Source: Chloroflexota bacterium (GTDB taxonomy: Bacteria; Chloroflexota; Anaerolineae; Aggregatilineales; Phototrophicaceae). From it: a stretch of 61,057 bases of DNA. The translations under genes were made by a program, and so were the position numbers. The stretch is taken from the NCBI GenBank assembly GCA_011525385.1, contig WTGF01000060.1:1-61057 (forward strand), given 5' to 3'. Shown piece by piece: positions 55,727 to 61,057 of this stretch (position 1 is its first letter; every line of letters begins with the position of its first letter). The notes under the pieces are model-generated. The model did no database searches, was not told the DNA's origin, and worked only from the letters and a program-made list of their open reading frames with translations.

Positions 55727-56001
55727 TGTGACGCTTCCTGTGTTTGCGCCTTGAACCTGTCCGGCAATTCAATGGGATCGTCAGCTAGACTTCCACAGGT
55801 CTTATCGAGAAACTCTTCCCAAGATATGTCTTTGTACGCTTCCCGCTTAATATCGTGTTGTAGCGATCTGCCAAGGTATTCCAAGAGTTGAACTTTTTCC
55901 TCCAAGGTCAGTTGATGCATCGCATATAAAGCTTTTGTCAATGCGCTATTCTCACTTGCTGAAGTTGTATCAGATGCTTTGTCCTTCACTGCATGAGCCA
56001 T
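55723..56001 (-). CDS. Antitoxin partner of the PIN toxin
   Basis: A 92-aa protein immediately upstream of VapC. It contains LTLEEKVQLLEYLGRSL (about residues 31-47), a helical segment seen in VapB/DUF2281-like antitoxins, and a toxin-wrapping C-terminus with GSLADDPIELPDRF. No AbrB-type beta hairpin is evident, so the DNA-binding mode is uncertain. Ribosome binding site GGAAAGGA. Its own promoter is at 56071-56099. Confidence 0.8.
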   Translation of the reverse strand: MAHAVKDKASDTTSASENSALTKALYAMHQLTLEEKVQLLEYLGRSLQHDIKREAYKDISWEEFLDKTCGSLADDPIELPDRFKAQTQEASQ

Positions 56002-56070
56002 GTGTTATGTCCTTTCCATTGCGCCGCCTATCCCCGTCGATTCCGAGGTTTGCATAGGCAGATATTATTT

Positions 56071-56099
56071 ATTCTAACTTGACATGAGTCACATACCAA
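56071..56099 (-). promoter_or_regulatory. Sigma70-like promoter of the toxin-antitoxin operon
   Basis: On the minus strand: TTGGTA, 17-nt spacer, TAGAAT. About 70 bases upstream of the antitoxin ATG. The GACATGAGTC inverted repeat in the spacer (about 56080-56090) could be an antitoxin-binding site. Confidence 0.55.
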
Positions 56100-56126
56100 G
56101 ATTTGGATAATCGCGCAGGGACAAGA

Positions 56127-57212
56127 TTACAGCAAATCCCCCGCCATCGGACAGAACTCAAGATCATATCCAAAAGCCCGCGGACCAACTACCGCCAGCG
56201 CTTCCGGCGTCTTCAGCTCCTTTGGCGCCGGCATCGCCAGCACCGCCACCCGCAGACCGTAACGCAAAGATTCTGTACCGATCGCTTCGCCGTCTTCCAG
56301 GCTGACAAGCGTGATCAGATCGGGCACGGTGCAAAGCGCCTCGTCGCCCACGCGCGCGATCAGATTTTCGTTTTGGAAGTCAATTTCCATTTGCGTGTCG
56401 AAGTCATCAAAGGCCGTGACTTTGAGCCTGCCACGCGCGAACCCACTCACCGTGCGTCGGTTGACATCGACGATCTTGCCGGTGAAGATAACCACGCCAT
56501 TGCAGAGCGCCGCTACAGTTTCCGCCGGTTCGATCCCCCGGGCGCGGCAATCGAGCACGGCTTGGCCGATGCGCTTGGCCAGGCTGAGCGTGTCGCGGAT
56601 GATAGTCGCTTTCATATCGGCGCCGGTCATGACGGGCATCACCAGTCCGGCGGATCCGCCCATCTCGATGGTCAAACTGCGCGCGAAGGCTTCCGCCTGT
56701 TCCGGCGAGCCGATGCGCTCGAAGATGGCGACGTTGCCATGGGTATCGGCCAGGACAAAAGGCGCCGGCGCCAGGCCATAAATCATGAAGGTATCCATCT
56801 GCAATTCGGGGAAGGCGCGCCCCATGCTGTCGCCATCCACCACAGGCAAGCCGCATTGCAAGGCCGTGATCATCGGTCCCAGGGCATTGCCGCCGCCGAT
56901 CTCGCCGATGACGATAGCGTAGATTTTCTTGCGCAGGTGCTCTTCCAGCGCCCGCACGGCGCGTTTGATCTCCTGCCCCTCTTGCAGTTTTTCGTTGCTG
57001 ACGGTGGGCGCGCCCATGCCGCCCACAGCGCAAACCAGGGCCTCGTCGGGCACATCATCGGCCGGAATGACCGAGACGGCCCTACCCTGTTTACGCAATT
57101 CAATGTTCAGTCGCAGGCGATTCAAGTAGGTGCTGCCGCCGCCGCCTGTGCCGAGGATGCCTGCGCCGATGGCGATAGGGAGGGTGTCATCTAGTGTTAC
57201 GGATTGAATCAT
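56127..57212 (-). CDS. DUF917 protein, copy 4 (divergent)
   Basis: DUF917-family protein (now S-methyl-thiohydantoin desulfurase-like), 361 aa. It has the family's GTGGGGS loop near residue 21, GGMGAPTVS, DGDSMGRAFPELQM and TGKIVDVNRR. It is clearly more divergent than the three copies upstream: it lacks the shared TLDELDDDDL block and has its own insertions. ATG overlaps the preceding gene's stop by four bases. DUF917 enzymes usually accompany hydantoinase/oxoprolinase subunits and are thought to act on cyclic amides. Last gene of the operon. Confidence 0.85.
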   Translation of the reverse strand: MIQSVTLDDTLPIAIGAGILGTGGGGSTYLNRLRLNIELRKQGRAVSVIPADDVPDEALVCAVGGMGAPTVSNEKLQEGQEIKRAVRALEEHLRKKIYAIVIGEIGGGNALGPMITALQCGLPVVDGDSMGRAFPELQMDTFMIYGLAPAPFVLADTHGNVAIFERIGSPEQAEAFARSLTIEMGGSAGLVMPVMTGADMKATIIRDTLSLAKRIGQAVLDCRARGIEPAETVAALCNGVVIFTGKIVDVNRRTVSGFARGRLKVTAFDDFDTQMEIDFQNENLIARVGDEALCTVPDLITLVSLEDGEAIGTESLRYGLRVAVLAMPAPKELKTPEALAVVGPRAFGYDLEFCPMAGDLL

Positions 57213-58291
57213 GAGACAAAGCGCTCCTCGACCGGTACGTAATCAATATCGTAGCCAAAGTAACGCGGACATACGAGTTCCAGCGCGGCCGGTTCCCGCC
57301 ATTGCGGCGCGCAAGGGAAAGCGATGACCGCCACGCGCATGCCATAGCGCAGTGCCTCGGTGGTGATGGGCGCGCCGGTTTCATTGTCCAAGACCGCGAT
57401 CAAATCGGGCGTGGTCGCTACATAATCGCCACCGACGCGCAGTACCAGATGCTCGTTCTGAAAATCGAGTTGCAGCTCTTGCCCTTCGAATGCGCCACTG
57501 CCGGTCATCCTGGCGCCGCCCTTAGCGAATCCTCCCGAAATGCGCCGATTGACATCGCTGATCTTGCCGCGGAAAACGAGAAAACCGTTGACCGCGGCGC
57601 GGATGGCATCAACCGGATTAATCTCATTCAGGCGGGCTTCGCGAACGGTCCTGCCGATCTTTTCCGCCAGTGTTGTCGTGTCGCGGATTGCGGCAGCCTT
57701 CAACTGTTTGACCGTCGCCGAGTAGAGCGCGATCGCGCCGATTGCGCCCATGTGCGTCACGCAAGAGCGGGCGAAGGTCTCCACCCAGCTGTTGCTCACG
57801 GCATCCATCAGTAAGACGTTGCCGCGTTCGTCGGACATGGCAAAAGGGCTGGCGCTGATGCCGCAGGCGGTCAAGACCGTCATCTGGATTTCCGGGAAGG
57901 CGCGGCCCATGCCATCGCAATCGACTACGGGAATGCCCAAACGCGCGGCAAGGTAGATCGGCCTGATCGAATTCATACCGCCGGATTCGATGCTCATGGT
58001 GGCGCGGGGCGCGCGGCCGGTATATTTGCCCAAGGCATGAAAGGCGCGGACGATATCGTCCCCGGCCGGCAGTTTTTCCACAGCGACAACCGGTGCGCCC
58101 ATGCCGGCCGCAGGCACTATCAAGTCATCGTCATCCAGTTCGTCGAGCGTGTAAAGTTGGACCGGGCCATATCGCCTGATGGCTTCGCGCGCCATCAACT
58201 TGCCAATATAGGGATTGCTTCCGCCGCCCGAGCCCAGTATCGCCGCGCCAACTGCGATATCGTCAATGTTCGCTTCATCGAGCAGACGCAT
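57209..58291 (-). CDS. DUF917 protein, copy 3
   Basis: DUF917 protein, 360 aa, paralogous to the next two genes upstream. GSGGGSNPYIGKLMARE at residues 21-38, YTLDELDDDDLIVPAAGMGA, DCDGMGRAFPEIQM, FRGKISDVNRR. The ATG at 58291 shares one base with the preceding gene's TGA, which shows translational coupling; the longer open frame to 58387 runs backwards into that gene. Ser replaces a Thr and Asp in the Gly-rich loop compared with copies 1 and 2 (GSGGGSNP against GTGGGGDP). Confidence 0.87.
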   Translation of the reverse strand: MRLLDEANIDDIAVGAAILGSGGGSNPYIGKLMAREAIRRYGPVQLYTLDELDDDDLIVPAAGMGAPVVAVEKLPAGDDIVRAFHALGKYTGRAPRATMSIESGGMNSIRPIYLAARLGIPVVDCDGMGRAFPEIQMTVLTACGISASPFAMSDERGNVLLMDAVSNSWVETFARSCVTHMGAIGAIALYSATVKQLKAAAIRDTTTLAEKIGRTVREARLNEINPVDAIRAAVNGFLVFRGKISDVNRRISGGFAKGGARMTGSGAFEGQELQLDFQNEHLVLRVGGDYVATTPDLIAVLDNETGAPITTEALRYGMRVAVIAFPCAPQWREPAALELVCPRYFGYDIDYVPVEERFVS

Positions 58292-59376
58292 CAAGGGCCT
58301 CGGTAGCGCTCTTCCACCGGCACGTAATCGACATCGTAGCCGAAATAGCGCGGGTGAGCCAGTTTCAGGGCATCGGGCTCGCGCCATTGCGGCGCGCAGG
58401 GAAAAGCGATCACCGCCACGCGCATGCCGTAGCGCAGCGCTTCGGTGGTGATCGGCTCGCCGGTTTCACCATCGAGCACTGCGATCAGGTCGGGCACGGT
58501 AGCGGCAAACTCGCCATTGACGCGCACTGCCAGGTGTTCATTTTGAAAGTCGAGCTTGAGTGCCTGCCCTTCAAAATCGCCGGTGCCGGCCATCGTGGCG
58601 TCGCCGCGGTTCCAGCCGCCCTCAATGCGCCGATCGACATCGGTTATCTTGCCGCGAAAGATCAGGAATCCACCGACTGCCGCACGCACGGCATCGACCG
58701 GATTCGCCTCGTTGAGGCGGGCCTGCCGCACCGTTTGGCCGATCTCTTCCGCGAGCGTAATCGTACCATAAATGGCGGCTTCCTTAAGTTGCTTGACCGT
58801 GGCCGAATAGAGGGCGATCATGCCCTCGGCGCCCATGTGCACGACGCAGGAGCGGGCAAAGGTCTCCACCCATTTGTTGCTCACCGTATCCATCAGCAGG
58901 ACATTGCCGCGTTCGTCGGACATGGCGAAGGGACTGGCGGTGATGCCGTAGGCGGTGAAAATGGTCATCTGAATTTCCGGGAAGGCGCGTCCCATGCCGT
59001 CGCAATCCACCATGGGGATGCGCAAGCGGGCGGCGACATAAATTGGCATGATCGAATTGAGTCCGCCGGCTTCAATGCTCATGGTGCCGCGCGGCGTCCG
59101 CCCGGAGTATTTGCCCAGCGCCTGAAAGGCGCGGATCATGTCGTCGCCGGCGGGCAGCTTTTCCACAATGACGATGGGCGCGCCCATGCCCGCCGACGGC
59201 ACGATCAGATCATCGTCATCCAGTTCGTCCAGAGTGTAGAGCTCAACCGGACCATACTGCCGTACCGCTTCGCGCGCCATCAACTTGCCGACGTAGGGAT
59301 CGCCGCCGCCGCCGGTGCCAAGAACCGCCGCGCCCAGCGCGATGTCCTCGATATTTTCTTCATAGAGCAGACGCAT
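58291..59376 (-). CDS. DUF917 protein, copy 2
   Basis: DUF917 protein, 361 aa. GTGGGGDPYVGKLMARE, YTLDELDDDDLIVPSAGMGA, GLNSIMPIYVAARL, DCDGMGRAFPEIQM and FRGKITDVDRR. Very similar to copies 1 and 3 through the whole length, indicating recent tandem duplication. ATG shares one base with the stop of copy 1. Probably a paralogous subunit, since a hydantoinase/oxoprolinase gene heads the operon. Confidence 0.88.
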   Translation of the reverse strand: MRLLYEENIEDIALGAAVLGTGGGGDPYVGKLMAREAVRQYGPVELYTLDELDDDDLIVPSAGMGAPIVIVEKLPAGDDMIRAFQALGKYSGRTPRGTMSIEAGGLNSIMPIYVAARLRIPMVDCDGMGRAFPEIQMTIFTAYGITASPFAMSDERGNVLLMDTVSNKWVETFARSCVVHMGAEGMIALYSATVKQLKEAAIYGTITLAEEIGQTVRQARLNEANPVDAVRAAVGGFLIFRGKITDVDRRIEGGWNRGDATMAGTGDFEGQALKLDFQNEHLAVRVNGEFAATVPDLIAVLDGETGEPITTEALRYGMRVAVIAFPCAPQWREPDALKLAHPRYFGYDVDYVPVEERYRGP

Positions 59377-60461
59377 CAGCCGCCTCCGTAACGTTCTTCC
59401 ACAGGAACGTAATCGGTTTCATAACCAAAGTACGCGGGTCCGACGATTTCCAGGCCTTTTGGCGTCCGCCATTTGTCGGCGCAGGGAATGGCGATAATGG
59501 CAACGCGGAAACCATAACGCAGCCCCTCGGTCGTGATCGGCTCGCCGGTGTCGACATCCAAGACCGCCAGCAGATCGGGCACCGTTACCCGGAACTCGCC
59601 ATCAATGCGGGCGGCGAGATGTTCGTTCTGAAAGCTGAGTTGCAGCGACTGGCCGGCGTATTCCTCAATGCCGTCAATCATGGCATCGCCCTTGGCAAAG
59701 CCGGCTTCGGTGCGCCGTTCGACATCACCGATTTTGCCCCGGAAGATCAGATACCCGCCGACTGCCGCGCGAATGGTTTCCACCGGATTATCTTCCTCAA
59801 GCCGAGCGCGGCGCACGACTTTGCCGATCTCTTCGGCCAGGGTAATGGTGCCGGGGATGGCGGCCTCGCGCAGTTCGGCCGCCGTTGCCGCATAGAGCGC
59901 GATCATCGCCATAGCCCCCATATTGACCGTGACGCTGCGAGCGAAAGTTTCCGTCCACAAGTTGCTGATCGTCTCCATTAGCACGGTATTGCCGCGCTCG
60001 TCGGACATGGCGAAGGGCGTTGACGAGATACCGTGGATGGTATGCGTGACCATCTGAATCTCTGGGAAGGCGCGTCCCATGCCATCGCAATCAACCATGG
60101 GCACAGCCAGCCGCGCGGCGCAGTAAATCGGCACCACGGAATTGAGCCCGCCCGCTTCAATGCTCATCGTCGCCTTGACAGGTTTGCCGATATACTTGCC
60201 GACTGACTGAAAGGCATTGACGATGTCGTCGCCGTTGGGCATCTTCTCGACCATGACCGTGGGCGCGCCCATCATGGCGGTAGGCACGACCAGGTCTTCA
60301 TCGTCCAGTTCGTCCAGCGTATAGAGTTCCACCGGACCGTAGTCGCGGATGGCTTGGCGCGCCATCAATTTACCGATATAAGGATCGCCGCCGCCGCCGG
60401 TTCCCAATACAGCGGCGCCAAGCGCCAGGTCTTCCAGTACTGTTTCGTCGATGATGCGCAT
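59376..60461 (-). CDS. DUF917 protein, copy 1
   Basis: DUF917 protein, 361 aa. GTGGGGDPYIGKLMARQ, YTLDELDDEDLVVPTAMMGA, GLNSVVPIYCAARL, DCDGMGRAFPEIQM, FRGKIGDVERR. Start is the ATG at 60461, one base after the hydantoinase stop (TAA G ATG); an upstream open frame to 60755 lies inside the hydantoinase gene and is rejected. Family knowledge supports action on a cyclic amide or thiohydantoin, possibly in complex with the upstream protein. Confidence 0.88.
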   Translation of the reverse strand: MRIIDETVLEDLALGAAVLGTGGGGDPYIGKLMARQAIRDYGPVELYTLDELDDEDLVVPTAMMGAPTVMVEKMPNGDDIVNAFQSVGKYIGKPVKATMSIEAGGLNSVVPIYCAARLAVPMVDCDGMGRAFPEIQMVTHTIHGISSTPFAMSDERGNTVLMETISNLWTETFARSVTVNMGAMAMIALYAATAAELREAAIPGTITLAEEIGKVVRRARLEEDNPVETIRAAVGGYLIFRGKIGDVERRTEAGFAKGDAMIDGIEEYAGQSLQLSFQNEHLAARIDGEFRVTVPDLLAVLDVDTGEPITTEGLRYGFRVAIIAIPCADKWRTPKGLEIVGPAYFGYETDYVPVEERYGGG

Positions 60462-60462
60462 C

Positions 60463-61057
60463 TTAGGCCCCCACCAAGTCGCCGACAGCCTTGACCATGA
60501 TGCGGGTGGCGTTGCCGGGCAGATAAGCCAGCGGGACTTCCTCGACATCCACGATATCGACGCTTTCGGCGGCAGCGCCGGCGTTAATTGCGCGATCCGA
60601 GGCTTCTTGTTTGGCTTGGTCAAGCGCTTCATCGCGGCTGAGTTCCGCCAAAGAGAATATGCGGTCGCATTCTCCGCCGACCTGGGCGATGGCGGCGCCG
60701 ATGGCGTTGGCGACCGGGAAGTGATCGGGTTTGATGATTTCGGATGCGCCTTCAATCTGGCCGGTGACCAAGATGCTGCCGCCGCCGACCACGATGACCG
60801 GCACCGGCGTGGCGCTGGTTTTCATGCGATCGACGGCGATGGCGATCATCTCCATGATGCGCGCCTGCACTGCCGCAACGAGATCGCGGTCCAAATCCGC
60901 CACAGCGCCCGAGTCGCCGATGTCCTCGGCCCCGCCGGCGACGATGATATCAGTCGCGGTCAGCACATCGCCGCCAAAAACGAGGGCTTTCTCGGTCAGT
61001 TCATATCCGACGCTGCGTGGACCGACTTTGATTTCCCCCCATCCCCCGCCCCCTTCC
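60463..61057 (-). CDS. Hydantoinase/oxoprolinase (HyuA-type), C-terminal part
   Basis: Truncated at the right edge; about 197 C-terminal residues are visible. The reading frame continues through the edge with GGGGWGEIKVGPRSVGYEL, then VLGGDVLTATDIIVAGGAED, PVPVIVVGGGSILVTG and IFSLAELSRDEAL, features of ATP-dependent hydantoinase/5-oxoprolinase A subunits (actin-like ATPase fold). The edge G-tract resembles a repeat but is coding here. These enzymes open cyclic amides such as hydantoins or 5-oxoproline. The first visible gene of the DUF917 operon; a B subunit gene may lie outside. Confidence 0.85.
   Translation of the reverse strand, partial: EGGGGWGEIKVGPRSVGYELTEKALVFGGDVLTATDIIVAGGAEDIGDSGAVADLDRDLVAAVQARIMEMIAIAVDRMKTSATPVPVIVVGGGSILVTGQIEGASEIIKPDHFPVANAIGAAIAQVGGECDRIFSLAELSRDEALDQAKQEASDRAINAGAAAESVDIVDVEEVPLAYLPGNATRIMVKAVGDLVGA

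Noticed and set aside
56103..57194. Plus-strand open frame of about 360 codons opposite a DUF917 gene
   Set aside because: Shadow of the real minus-strand gene; similar shadow frames occur opposite each DUF917 copy (for example 58354-59391).
61030..61057. C/G-tract repeat at the right edge
   Set aside because: On the minus strand the hydantoinase frame runs through it without interruption (GGGGWGEIKVGP), so it is treated as coding sequence.

Overview
The window is GC-rich, gene-dense bacterial DNA. Its content is dominated by sugar uptake and catabolism: five CUT1-type ABC importers, three sulfatases, several sugar kinases, Gfo/Idh and GMC oxidoreductases and two phytanoyl-CoA dioxygenase-like proteins. 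There is no rRNA, tRNA, phage or transposase gene that I can see. A Tat-exported binding protein, fused E1 dehydrogenase, a sigma-region-4-like/receiver regulator and abundant G/C-rich hairpin repeats suggest a heterotrophic Chloroflexota member (Anaerolineae/Caldilineae-like), possibly marine or host-associated. That assignment is inference from gene content, not from a marker gene.

Layout. 1-2.5 kb: a Tat-dependent sugar-binding protein (minus) and a two-gene unit of tiny membrane proteins. 2.7-4.9 kb: hybrid histidine kinase. 5.0-11.4 kb (plus): a muramidase-type NamZ gene, a complete binding-protein/permease set, a double GNAT acetyltransferase and a PIG-L deacetylase, which looks like an amino-sugar or peptidoglycan-sugar scavenging unit. 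11.4-12.6 kb: unusual response regulator. 12.9-18.4 kb: second importer, PhyH dioxygenase and PfkB kinase. 18.5-23.1 kb (minus): sulfatase, cupin phosphoglucose isomerase, AroE-like dehydrogenase, xylulokinase. 23.3-26.8 kb: third complete importer. 26.8-28.1 kb: hexulose-phosphate synthase/isomerase pair, divergent from a ribokinase. 28.9-39.8 kb: a long minus-strand operon (E2, fused E1, SorC regulator, epimerase, Gfo/Idh, GMC, ROK, GMC) with a clear sigma70-like promoter and a candidate operator. 40.0-45.3 kb: VOC protein, sulfatase and another importer. 45.5-52.1 kb: two uncharacterised beta-rich proteins, two FAD-dependent oxidoreductases, a second PhyH, a gene remnant and a repeat-expanded coiled-coil protein. 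52.2-56.0 kb: FG-GAP/ASPIC protein, third sulfatase and a VapBC-type toxin-antitoxin pair. 56.1-61.1 kb: four tandem DUF917 genes behind a hydantoinase/oxoprolinase gene that runs off the right edge.

How it fits together. Binding proteins and permeases bring in oligosaccharides, but no importer ATPase is encoded here, so a shared ATPase elsewhere is likely. Sulfatases, NamZ and deacetylase all lack visible export signals, which points to intracellular processing of imported sulfated or amino sugars. Kinases, epimerase, HPS/PHI and cupin PGI would feed products into central metabolism, and the E1/E2 complex would oxidise a 2-oxo acid or acetoin-like product. Stable hairpin repeats sit immediately downstream of all five binding-protein genes, a likely expression-tuning arrangement.
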